NCBI GenBank assembly: GCA_005879095.1
Contig: VBLM01000143.1
Location: 1 to 6,002, forward strand
DNA: 6,002 bases
Origin: Deltaproteobacteria bacterium
GTDB taxonomy: Bacteria; Myxococcota; Myxococcia; Myxococcales; 40CM-4-68-19
Direction of reading: 5' to 3'
Within the stretch, counting starts at the first letter, position 1. Each line of letters opens with the position of its first letter. This document shows positions 1 through 5,447 of the stretch, in pieces. Both the position numbers and the translations under genes were made by a program. A model generated the notes under the pieces. The model ran no database searches. It was given only the letters and a program-made list of their open reading frames with translations, and had not been told where the DNA came from.

Positions 1-1
1 C

Positions 2-52
2 ATCGCGCGCCTCGCCCGGCAAATGGCCAGCGTTCACGGCGAACCGGGTTGA
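2..52 (+). CDS. Possible C-terminal tail of an unidentified plus-strand protein (partial)
   Basis: The second plus frame is open from the left edge to a TGA at 50-52. It would encode a 16-residue tail reading IARLARQMASVHGEPG. Its third codon positions are mostly G or C, as in the real genes of this window, whereas the other frames here look less coding-like. If real, the gene would be convergent with the oxidoreductase ending at 106. The fragment is too short to name a family, and a chance open stretch is quite possible. Confidence 0.25.
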   Translation: MARLARQMASVHGEPG

Positions 53-105
53 TCCACCAGCCATCGAGGAGATCGACAGACGGGTAGGTCTCAGCGGGTA
101 CTCGC

Positions 106-1104
106 CTACGGCATTTCGACGGCTCGTTTCGGACGATCCACGACCGCGGTGAGCTCATAGGAGCGCAGGCGCGCCTGGTGGCCGAAGATCTGTGCAGCGA
201 TGATCAATTCGTCGGCGCTGGTCCGCCGGGTAAACTCCTCGAGCCACCGCGCCACCGTCTTCGGCGAGCCGATCGCCGAGCAGCTCAGCACCTGGTCGAG
301 GATGGCGCGCTCCCGGAAGCCCCAGCGCAGCGTGCGCGACGGCGGCGGCAGCCGACCCGGGCTCCCGGTGCGCAGGTTGACGATGGCCTGCTCGACGGAA
401 GTGGCGAGGAAGCGCGCTTCTTCGTCGGTGTCGGCGGCGATCGCGGTGACGCCCGCCATGACGTAGGGCCGCGCCAGCTGCGGCGAGGGACGGAACCGCT
501 CGCGGTACAGCTCGATCGCCTGCATCAACTGCGCGGGCGCGAAGTGCGAGGCGAAGGCGTACGGCAATCCGAGCGCCGCCGCCAGCTCCGCGCCGTAGAG
601 GCTGGAACCGAGGATCCAGATCGGCACGTTCAGCCCCGCGCCGGGAACCGCTTGCACCAGGCCGGACTGGTGCGGCTGGAAGTAGGAGTGCAGCTCGAGC
701 ACGTCCCGCGGGAAAGCGTCGACGTCGGAGTCGAGCGTGCGTCGCAGCGCGCGGGAGGTGAGCGGGTCGGTGCCGGGCGCACGGCCGAGACCGAGGTCGA
801 TGCGTCCGGGATAGAGCGACTCGAGCGTGCCGAATTGCTCCGCGATGACCAGCGGAGCGTGGTTCGGCAGCATGATGCCGCCTGCGCCGACGCGGATGCG
901 GGAGGTGCCGGCCGCGAGGTGCGAAATCACCACCGCGGTCGCGGCGCTGGCGACGCCGGGCATGCCATGGTGTTCGGCGACCCAGTAGCGGTGGTAGCCC
1001 CACCGCTCGGCGTGACGGGCGAGGTCGAGCGAGCAGCGGAGCGCCTGTGCAGCGTCGCCGCCCTCGACGATGGGAGCGAGATCGAGGATCGAATACGGAA
1101 TCAT
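106..1104 (-). CDS. LLM-class flavin-dependent oxidoreductase (luciferase-like monooxygenase, YhbW/MsnO8-like)
   Basis: This 332-residue protein is a predicted cytoplasmic luciferase-like (bacterial luciferase TIM-barrel) oxidoreductase, expected to use reduced FMN (or F420) supplied by a partner reductase. The N-terminal strand reads YSILDLAPI. The family block [10 protein letters not shown] lies at residues 41-50, and [17 protein letters not shown] (69-85) then [25 protein letters not shown] (89-113, shown here only in part as a family signature) follow. A later strand, VPIWILGSS, spans 160-168. Length matches the single-domain group typified by Escherichia coli YhbW. The ATG at 1104 is the first usable start, because an in-frame TGA lies seven codons upstream. 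A GAGG directly abuts the ATG, too close to be a normal ribosome site, so coupling to the upstream hydrolase is likely. The substrate cannot be told from sequence. The family call is firm; the choice of FMN over F420 is inference. Confidence 0.93.
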   Translation of the reverse strand: MIPYSILDLAPIVEGGDAAQALRCSLDLARHAERWGYHRYWVAEHHGMPGVASAATAVVISHLAAGTSRIRVGAGGIMLPNHAPLVIAEQFGTLESLYPGRIDLGLGRAPGTDPLTSRALRRTLDSDVDAFPRDVLELHSYFQPHQSGLVQAVPGAGLNVPIWILGSSLYGAELAAALGLPYAFASHFAPAQLMQAIELYRERFRPSPQLARPYVMAGVTAIAADTDEEARFLATSVEQAIVNLRTGSPGRLPPPSRTLRWGFRERAILDQVLSCSAIGSPKTVARWLEEFTRRTSADELIIAAQIFGHQARLRSYELTAVVDRPKRAVEMP

Positions 1105-1118
1105 CCTCAGTGGGATGC

Positions 1119-1134
1119 CGCTTCAGCCGAAACG
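1119..1134 (-). other. Small hairpin between hydrolase and oxidoreductase genes
   Basis: In the minus-strand transcript, CGUUUC pairs with GAAGCG around a GGCU loop: six pairs, one of them G-U. It sits between a GGAG overlapping the hydrolase stop (1135-1138) and the oxidoreductase ATG. Folding would shorten the effective distance from that GGAG to the start to about 14 bases. The structure is visible; any role in translational coupling is inference, and a stem this short may be chance. Confidence 0.3.
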
Positions 1135-1138
1135 CTCC

Positions 1139-2050
1139 TCACTTCTGCGCGGTCGTGGACTGTTCGAGCGCGTGGGTCACGGCGGCCATCGTCTCCGCGG
1201 GCTTTTCCTCCATCATCCAGTGCCCGGAGCCCTTGATGATCACGATCGTCGGCTTGGCCGAGATGAGCTTCATCTGCGCACCCAGGGCTTCGCCGTTGGC
1301 TTTTTCTCCGCCGATCGAGGTGACCGGCATCGGCAGCTGCGTCTTGCCGAAGGCCCCGAACTCGTCCGCCGTCTTGAGGAACGACGAGAAGTACGCGAAC
1401 CCGGCCGCCATCCGTCCCGGCCTTGCGTAGGCTTTCGTGTAGGCCCGTCGCTCCGCCTCGGGGATGGAGTGCGTCGCATCGGCCGCGAAGTCGTTCCAGA
1501 AATGCTCGAAGTATGTCCGTTCCCGGCCTTTCACCAGCAGCTCCGGCGTGTGTCCGTAGAAACGGAAGTGCCACGGGCCGGGAGCGTCATATACGTCTCG
1601 CCACGCACCGATGCCGGGCAGGAACGCGTCCATCAACGTCAGCATCTCGACCTCGCTCGGGTACTGCGCGGCGTACGCGTACGCGACCATCAGCCCGATG
1701 TCGTGACCGACGACGCGGGCTCGATCGTAGCCCAGCTTGTGGACGGCCTCGTGGATGCGCCGCGCCGAGGTCGTCATGTCGATGCCGTTCGACGGAATCG
1801 ACGAGTCGCCGATGCCGGGCAGATCGATCGCGACCACCGTGAACCGCGGCGCGAGCGCGACTGCGAGTGGCTTCCACATCTGCGCGGTCTCGGCATACCC
1901 GTGCAGCAGGAGCACGGTGGGTCCTTTGCCGCCCACGGTAGCGCTGAGCGTGGCTCCCTCGACCGGCACCATCGTCTGTTTGAAACCGGGCCCGTAGTTG
2001 GCGGCAGAGACCGCTCCGGCGAATAGGCTGATGAACAGGAGGTTGCGCAT
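1139..2050 (-). CDS. Exported alpha/beta-hydrolase with Asp nucleophile (epoxide hydrolase/haloalkane dehalogenase-like)
   Basis: The 303-residue protein begins with a signal peptide: R2, a hydrophobic core at 4-14, and a likely signal peptidase I site after V-S-A (14-16). It should therefore act in the periplasm or outside. The mature part is an alpha/beta-hydrolase fold. The oxyanion-loop HG is at 50-51, and DLPGIGDS spans 76-83. The nucleophile elbow is G-H-D-I-G (115-119) with Asp117, and the catalytic His is His277 in GSGHW. A cap region with WHF (160-162) and several aromatic residues lies between. Asp rather than Ser at the elbow is the hallmark of epoxide hydrolases and haloalkane/fluoroacetate dehalogenases; which reaction it performs cannot be decided. 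The acid of the triad is probably in GGEK (247-250). ATG 2050 has AAAGGA seven bases upstream. It is likely cotranscribed with the downstream flavin oxidoreductase. Confidence 0.92.
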   Translation of the reverse strand: MRNLLFISLFAGAVSAANYGPGFKQTMVPVEGATLSATVGGKGPTVLLLHGYAETAQMWKPLAVALAPRFTVVAIDLPGIGDSSIPSNGIDMTTSARRIHEAVHKLGYDRARVVGHDIGLMVAYAYAAQYPSEVEMLTLMDAFLPGIGAWRDVYDAPGPWHFRFYGHTPELLVKGRERTYFEHFWNDFAADATHSIPEAERRAYTKAYARPGRMAAGFAYFSSFLKTADEFGAFGKTQLPMPVTSIGGEKANGEALGAQMKLISAKPTIVIIKGSGHWMMEEKPAETMAAVTHALEQSTTAQK

Positions 2051-2056
2051 GAAGTG

Positions 2057-2070
2057 TTCCTTTCGAGGAA
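2057..2070 (-). promoter_or_regulatory. Ribosome binding site of the hydrolase inside a small hairpin
   Basis: On the minus strand, TTCCT-CGAA-AGGAA forms a perfect five-pair stem with a four-base loop. Its 3' arm and loop contain the AAAGGA Shine-Dalgarno sequence (2058-2063), seven bases before the hydrolase ATG. The ribosome site is well supported by spacing. Partial masking of that site by the stem is a structural inference, and with only five pairs, mostly A-T, the stem would be weak. Confidence 0.5.
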
Positions 2071-2116
2071 GGATGGGCTTCAGGATAGACTGCGGCGGCT
2101 TCCAGCGTGCGAATGC

Positions 2117-2144
2117 GGCGCGCTTTCTTTTGAGAGATTGCGCC
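2117..2144. repeat. Imperfect inverted repeat in the divergent intergenic region
   Basis: GGCGC (2117-2121) pairs with GCGCC (2140-2144), and the pairing continues inward through TTTCT/AGAGA with one wobble and one mismatch near the middle, leaving a TTTG loop. It lies within the 206-base region between the divergent hydrolase and GT-C/TPR genes. It could be a 5' leader hairpin of the hydrolase transcript or a regulator-binding dyad. No T-run follows, and no gene ends here, so a terminator is unlikely. Confidence 0.35.
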
Positions 2145-2256
2145 TCAACTCGACAGCGAGATCGGAACAGCAGGCGATGGTCGAAATTGCTTGAGATTCT
2201 GCCTAGTTAAATCTCTGAGGATCGCCGGGCATACGTGCTATCGTGTACGAAGAAAA

Positions 2257-4020
2257 ATGCAGCAAAGTGAGTCACCGGCGTCTCGCGCAGTTCCTGGCGC
2301 ACGGCAGATCTTCACCGGCCCAGCCGGATTGCCCATCGCAGCAGTGGCTCTGGTGGCGCTGATCTGGAGCGCGTACGCCGCGGCTCTCGACAACGGGTTC
2401 GTGTGGGACGATCACGGGTATCTCGAGTTCAACCCGGCGTTGACCAGTTTCACGGAGTTGCGGCACGCCTTCGACCGGGACGCGAACCAGGGTGCCAACC
2501 CGCTGGCGCCGCTGTCCTACAATTATCGGCCCGTCACGTTTGCTTCGCTATACCTGAATGCCCGGGTCCTCGGCACGACGGCTCGTTCCTTTCACATCGG
2601 CAACCTGATCCTGCACGCCGCGCTTGCGCTGCTTCTGCTCGTCTTCCTGCGGCAACGCGTCGGCGGGACACGGCCGTGGGCGCTGGGTGCGGCGTTCATC
2701 GCGACCTGTTGGTGGGCGCTGCATCCGGAGCAGGTCGAGACGGTCGCCTGGGCGTCGGGCCGATACGACCTGCTCGGGAGCCTCTTCTGCATGGCGGCCC
2801 TGATCCTGCAGACTCGCCAAGGGCGCCTCGCGATCGCGGCACAGGGCGTATTGCTCTTCCTCGCCATCATGGCCAAGGAAAGCTTCGTGCCGATGTTCGC
2901 GATTCTTGCCGTCGACGACTGGACGCTCGGGCGACTGGACCGGCGCGCGATCCCCAAGTACGTCTTCTTCGGCGCGATCTTCTGCGTGTGGCAGTGGATC
3001 CGATTCCGCGCCGGCACGGGTTCTCTCACTTTCAGCCTGCTGATGAGACCGGTCGTCGAACTCGCCATCGACTACTCCTCCGCGATCGCGATCTATACCG
3101 AGCGAGCGCTGGCGCCGTTTCCGCTCGCGGTGGCGCACACCTACCGGCCGGTCGCCGGCGGGATCGTGCTCCTCGTCCTCGTTCTTCTCGTGTCCATCGT
3201 CGTCGCGCTCTGGCGCAAACCGCGCTGGATGGCTCCGTTCATGATGTTCGCGCTGATGCTGGGAATGGTGGGCCTCGTGCTGCGCGCCTCGGGCAACTCT
3301 GCCGAGCGCTACTTCTATGGGCCGTCGATCGGCCTCGCGTGGCTCCTTGCCATTGCGCTCGGCAAGACGCGCGACAGTCAAAAAGCGATGACCCGATATG
3401 CGGTTACCGGAGTCACCGTCGCGGTGATCGGGCTCAACTTCTTTTCGGATATTCGTCGAGTGGAGCACTGGCGATCGGACGCGACCTTGTTCTCGGAAGA
3501 GCTGGAGAACGGGCTCGACGACTGGTTGGGACTGCACCACATGGCGGTGATCGACGCCGGACTGGGCGATTTCCCGTCGGCCTTGTCGCGCATCGAGACG
3601 GCGCGGCAACACGCGCTGCTCGCGGGCGCGACGACGGGCTCGCTTGCCGAGATCCTCTTCACCGAGGGGATGATTTATCTACGCCTGGGAAACGGGCAGG
3701 CGGCGCTCGAACGGGCACAGGCGGGACTCAAGCTGCTTCCGGGGTTCCCTTCGCTCCACCTCGAGGCCGCGATGGCCTTCAACCGACTGGGCGACGAGCA
3801 AGGCGAATATCGTGAGCTCGCCGAGGCGCTGCACCTCTCGCCCGAATTTCCCGAGGCCCGCATCGCGATGTGCCGCCTCAAGCACTCGCGCAAGGACTTC
3901 GAGGGAGCGAGGCGTGAGCTGGACCGCGTGCCGGCGTCGGCGGCCGCGATTCCCGAGGTGGCGAGAGCGCTGAAAGACGCCGCCAATGAGCTCGAAAACG
4001 ATCGCAACCCTGCCGAGTGA
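2257..4020 (+). CDS. GT-C-type polytopic membrane protein with C-terminal TPR repeats (TMTC-like)
   Basis: The 587-residue protein is a polytopic inner-membrane protein of the GT-C fold with a soluble TPR tail, resembling bacterial and eukaryotic TMTC-type O-mannosyltransferase proteins. From ATG 2257, the first membrane segment is at about 25-44, followed by the acidic loop motif FVWDD (48-52), typical of lipid-phosphate-sugar-dependent GT-C enzymes. Family marks follow: HPEQVETVAWASGRYDLL (156-173), KESFVPMF (207-214), DDWTLGRL (220-227), RYFYGPSIGL (351-360) and WRSDATLF (405-412). About ten further hydrophobic segments lie between 115 and 396. TPR-like units occupy about 462-496, 497-530 and 531-560. 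Substrate and acceptor are unknown. A TTG in the same frame at 2191 would add 22 residues, but these are basic, lack a ribosome site and precede no family motif, so ATG 2257 is preferred, although its own Shine-Dalgarno is weak (GAAG). Confidence 0.88.
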   Translation: MQQSESPASRAVPGARQIFTGPAGLPIAAVALVALIWSAYAAALDNGFVWDDHGYLEFNPALTSFTELRHAFDRDANQGANPLAPLSYNYRPVTFASLYLNARVLGTTARSFHIGNLILHAALALLLLVFLRQRVGGTRPWALGAAFIATCWWALHPEQVETVAWASGRYDLLGSLFCMAALILQTRQGRLAIAAQGVLLFLAIMAKESFVPMFAILAVDDWTLGRLDRRAIPKYVFFGAIFCVWQWIRFRAGTGSLTFSLLMRPVVELAIDYSSAIAIYTERALAPFPLAVAHTYRPVAGGIVLLVLVLLVSIVVALWRKPRWMAPFMMFALMLGMVGLVLRASGNSAERYFYGPSIGLAWLLAIALGKTRDSQKAMTRYAVTGVTVAVIGLNFFSDIRRVEHWRSDATLFSEELENGLDDWLGLHHMAVIDAGLGDFPSALSRIETARQHALLAGATTGSLAEILFTEGMIYLRLGNGQAALERAQAGLKLLPGFPSLHLEAAMAFNRLGDEQGEYRELAEALHLSPEFPEARIAMCRLKHSRKDFEGARRELDRVPASAAAIPEVARALKDAANELENDRNPAE

Positions 4021-4021
4021 G

Positions 4022-4092
4022 CCACGGTCGCGTGGACGGCTTGCATTCCGCGGTAGCAGCCGGACCGCAGGACGGGTAGAAGAGCGCTACCC
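4022..4092 (+). promoter_or_regulatory. Histone gene leader with three successive inverted repeats
   Basis: The gap between the GT-C/TPR stop and the histone start contains three short stems in a row. CCACG/CGTGG with a GTCG loop lies at 4022-4035. CCGCGGT/ACCGCAGG with one bulged A lies at about 4048-4071. GGGTAG/CTACCC with a seven-base loop lies at 4074-4092. The first directly follows the upstream TGA and could weaken read-through. The third ends nine bases before the Shine-Dalgarno sequence. TAGAAG at 4077-4082 is a possible -10 but has no good -35. The repeats are visible; terminator, promoter or leader-RNA roles are inference. Confidence 0.4.
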
Positions 4093-4100
4093 ATTTCGGG

Positions 4101-4107
4101 GGAGGAG
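4101..4107 (+). promoter_or_regulatory. Strong Shine-Dalgarno sequence fixing the GTG start of the histone gene
   Basis: GGAGGAG at 4101-4107 lies six bases before GTG 4114. The next in-frame ATG (4129) would be more than 20 bases from it, too far, and would remove the basic N-terminal residues. This site therefore decides for the GTG start. Confidence 0.85.
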
Positions 4108-4113
4108 ACCAAC

Positions 4114-4311
4114 GTGGCCAAAAAGCCGATGGAACCGCTCGTGATCGCCAGCAAAGCCAAGGGCGTGCTCAAGAAGGCCGGCTGCAATACCGCCGGCGAC
4201 GCCTTCGAGGCTCTCAACGGCTACATCTACTGGCTGCTCGAGCAGGCGGCAAAGCGGGCCAAGTCGAACGGCCGCAAGACGGTGCGCGGCCACGACTTCA
4301 TGGCCGGGTAG
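4114..4311 (+). CDS. Bacterial single histone-fold DNA-binding protein
   Basis: This 65-residue basic protein (12 Lys/Arg against 5 Asp/Glu) has the layout of a minimal histone fold. Helix 1 is at about 9-22, loop 1 at G23-N25, the long helix 2 at about 26-51, loop 2 at 52-57, and a very short helix 3 from 58. The diagnostic block is GRKTVRGHD (53-61). R54-K55-T56 matches the loop-2 R-K-T that contacts DNA in archaeal histone HMfB (GRKTIKAED), and R54/D61 have the same seven-residue spacing as HMfB's Arg52/Asp59 clamp. KKAG before loop 1 matches KDAG there. Length and ending resemble the bacterial histone Bd0055 of Bdellovibrio. It should dimerise and bind DNA in the nucleoid without sequence specificity. 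Whether it wraps, coats or bends DNA is not readable from sequence. Y37, Y39 and W40 in helix 2 are unusual. It starts at GTG behind a strong Shine-Dalgarno. The VOC gene follows 75 bases later on the same strand. Confidence 0.9.
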   Translation: MAKKPMEPLVIASKAKGVLKKAGCNTAGDAFEALNGYIYWLLEQAAKRAKSNGRKTVRGHDFMAG

Positions 4312-4312
4312 C

Positions 4313-4338
4313 CGCCGGCCGGCGTCTTCCGGAGCCGG
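4313..4338 (+). terminator. GC-rich palindrome and stem downstream of the histone stop (possible attenuator/terminator)
   Basis: A perfect 12-base palindrome CGCCGGCCGGCG lies at 4313-4324, directly after the histone TAG. CCGGC (4319-4323) can also pair with GCCGG (4334-4338) across a ten-base loop, so two alternative stems compete. No T-run follows, so this is not a standard intrinsic terminator. It may act as a partial terminator or protect the 3' end of a short histone mRNA. In GC-rich DNA such palindromes also arise by chance. Confidence 0.35.
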
Positions 4339-4386
4339 ATGCCAGTGAGTACGTTGCCCCACTTCATCGAGTGGAGGTCGACAACC

Positions 4387-4878
4387 ATGGCCAAGGCGAA
4401 GAGGTACATCCCGGAAGGCTTGCAGACCCTCACCGCGTCGCTGGTGGTGGACGGCGCCGCGCAAGCGATCGACTGGTACAGGAAGATCCTCGGCGCCAGC
4501 GAGCGCGGCAAGCGCCACCTCGGCCCCGACGGCAAGGTGATGCACGCCGAGCTGCAGATCGGCTCGTCGGTGGTCTTCGTGAGTGACACGATGCAGGGCG
4601 CGCCGCACGCAGTCCAGGATGGCCGCAAGCTGGGCGGCTCGCCGGTCGGGCTCAACCTCTACCTCGAGGACTGCGACACGGTGTTCAAGAAGGCGACCGA
4701 CAACGGCGCCAAGGTGACGATGCCGATCGGCGATCAGTTCTGGGGCGACCGCTGGGGCGGCTTCACCGATCCCTTCGGACACAACTGGAGCGTGGCGACG
4801 CACAAAGAGGATCTCACGCCGGACGAAATGGAGAAGCGCGCCCAGGACTTCTACAAACAGATGCAGCAGAAGCGGTAG
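4387..4878 (+). CDS. VOC-superfamily protein, PhnB/glyoxalase-like
   Basis: The 163-residue protein is a predicted cytoplasmic member of the vicinal-oxygen-chelate (glyoxalase/bleomycin-resistance) superfamily, closest in pattern to the PhnB-like group. It shows paired beta-alpha-beta-beta-beta modules. The first contains SLVVDGAAQAIDWYRKILGA and then HAELQIG with a metal-ligand-like His. The second contains VGLNLYLEDCDTVFKKATD and ends in GDRWGGFTDPFGHNWSVATH, the group's hallmark. The C-terminal tail is charged and helical. ATG 4387 is chosen because GGAGG (4373-4377) lies nine bases upstream; an upstream in-frame ATG at 4339 has no ribosome site and its extra residues are not family-like. 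PhnB-like proteins mostly lack a proven reaction, so none is assigned. The gene lies on the histone's strand and ends six bases from the convergent acetyltransferase. Confidence 0.9.
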   Translation: MAKAKRYIPEGLQTLTASLVVDGAAQAIDWYRKILGASERGKRHLGPDGKVMHAELQIGSSVVFVSDTMQGAPHAVQDGRKLGGSPVGLNLYLEDCDTVFKKATDNGAKVTMPIGDQFWGDRWGGFTDPFGHNWSVATHKEDLTPDEMEKRAQDFYKQMQQKR

Positions 4879-4884
4879 GCTCGC

Positions 4885-5412
4885 TCACGACACCCAGCGC
4901 GCGTTCGCCAGGACGATAGAGGTCTCGATCTGGCGCTCGGGGATGTCCCAATACCTGCGCAAAAGACGCTCGGTCTCTGGGCGGGAGAGGCTGCGGTATC
5001 CGTTTTTCTCGTAGAAGCGGATCGCCCAGTCGGCGGCGCTCCAAGTGCCGATCAGGATTGGCTTCGGGGTCATGGTTTCGAGTTGCTTCAAGAGCTTCTC
5101 CCCGATGCCCTTCCGGCGCTCATCGGTCTTCACGTAGGCGTGGCGGATGAGCGTGACTTCGCCACAGTCTTGAATGCCCATGATGCCGACGAGCTTGCCA
5201 CCTTCCTCGCAGCCCCAGAAGGCGATGCCATGGCCGATCTCCCGCGTCAGCTCGTCGAGGCTCATGTATGGCTCGTGCCAGCAATCGGCGGGGATGATGC
5301 CCTTGTAGGCCTGCGCGGCATCGTTGATGATCGAGAAAAGAGCCGGTATGTCCTGCGGGCCGCAGGGACGGATCGTCGTCGTGCTCACTCGAGGGACGAT
5401 ATCATCCGACAT
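4885..5412 (-). CDS. GNAT-family N-acetyltransferase
   Basis: The 175-residue protein has the GNAT fold, transferring an acetyl group from acetyl-CoA to an amine. The N-terminal part TTIRPCGPQDIPALFSIIND (11-30) is the usual strand 1-helix 1. A central strand, GGKLVGIMGI, spans 71-80. The acetyl-CoA pyrophosphate loop is R-R-K-G-I-G (99-104) followed by EKLL, and FYEKNGYR (133-140) is the usual late motif. The acceptor is unknown. ATG 5412 is taken as the start. A TTG at 5436 in the same frame would add eight residues, but it has no ribosome site and overlaps the Shine-Dalgarno of the divergent ACT gene; GTG 5388 is another, less likely, choice. The 3' end lies six bases from the convergent VOC gene with no visible terminator between them. 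Confidence 0.92.
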   Translation of the reverse strand: MSDDIVPRVSTTTIRPCGPQDIPALFSIINDAAQAYKGIIPADCWHEPYMSLDELTREIGHGIAFWGCEEGGKLVGIMGIQDCGEVTLIRHAYVKTDERRKGIGEKLLKQLETMTPKPILIGTWSAADWAIRFYEKNGYRSLSRPETERLLRRYWDIPERQIETSIVLANARWVS

Positions 5413-5447
5413 GGGTAGAATGTCCGACGCTTGCAAAGGAGGATGAG
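5408..5447. promoter_or_regulatory. Very short divergent control region of the GNAT and ACT genes
   Basis: Only 35 bases separate the GNAT ATG (5412) from the ACT ATG (5448). TAGAAT at 5416-5421 is a good -10 match for the ACT gene, but the hexamer about 17 bases upstream (GGGACG) is a poor -35. GACAT (5408-5412) and ATGTC (5420-5424) form a five-base inverted repeat flanking that -10, overlapping the GNAT start codon, and could be an operator. AAAGGAGG at 5435-5442, five bases before ATG 5448, is a near-ideal Shine-Dalgarno. A GNAT promoter would have to lie inside the ACT gene's leader or first codons; none is evident. The ribosome site is firm; the rest is tentative. Confidence 0.5.

Larger units (their letters stand above)
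2051..2256. promoter_or_regulatory. Divergent intergenic region with AT-rich promoter-like patch
   Basis: This 206-base gap separates the minus-strand hydrolase from the plus-strand GT-C/TPR gene and must hold start signals for both. An AT-rich patch at about 2184-2216 stands out from the GC-rich flanks. It includes TTGCTT (2187-2192) and TTAAAT (2207-2212), a poor and closely spaced -35/-10-like pair. TATCGT at 2239-2244, preceded by TGC, resembles an extended -10 for the plus gene. On the minus strand, TATCCT (2082-2087 region) is a weak -10 candidate for the hydrolase. None of these matches is strong; the region is certain to be intergenic but the exact promoters are not. Confidence 0.35.

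Noticed and set aside
1..64. Minus-strand ATG frame running off the left edge
   Set aside because: No ribosome site precedes the ATG (the upstream bases read CTCCTC), and codon third positions are less GC-rich than in neighbouring genes.
53..105. Terminator between the left-edge frame and the oxidoreductase
   Set aside because: Only a five-base GTAGG/CCTAC pairing with a long loop and no T-run was found, too weak to call.
178..1236. Long plus-strand open frame opposite the flavin oxidoreductase
   Set aside because: Its translation is arginine- and aspartate-rich with no domain pattern; it mirrors a well-supported gene, as expected in GC-rich DNA.
1070..2026. Long plus-strand open frame opposite the hydrolase
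   Set aside because: Low-complexity, Arg/Gly/Val/Asp-rich product lacking motifs, overlapping a gene with a clear catalytic triad and ribosome site.
2191..2256. TTG-start extension of the GT-C/TPR protein
   Set aside because: No ribosome site precedes the TTG, the extra 22 residues are not family-like, and the DNA here looks like an AT-rich promoter patch.
2548..3612. 354-codon minus-strand open frame inside the GT-C/TPR gene
   Set aside because: The product is rich in Arg, Glu, Asp and His without a recognisable fold, while the plus frame has membrane segments and family motifs.
4087..4803. Minus-strand open frame covering the histone and VOC genes
   Set aside because: It opposes two genes with ribosome sites and family signatures; its Arg/Val/Ala/His-rich product is typical of an antisense shadow.
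5349..5371. Near-palindrome GTCCTGCGG...CCGCAGGGAC as a regulatory hairpin
   Set aside because: It lies within the GNAT coding sequence, has an extra base in one arm, and is explained by Pro/Arg/Gly/Cys codons.
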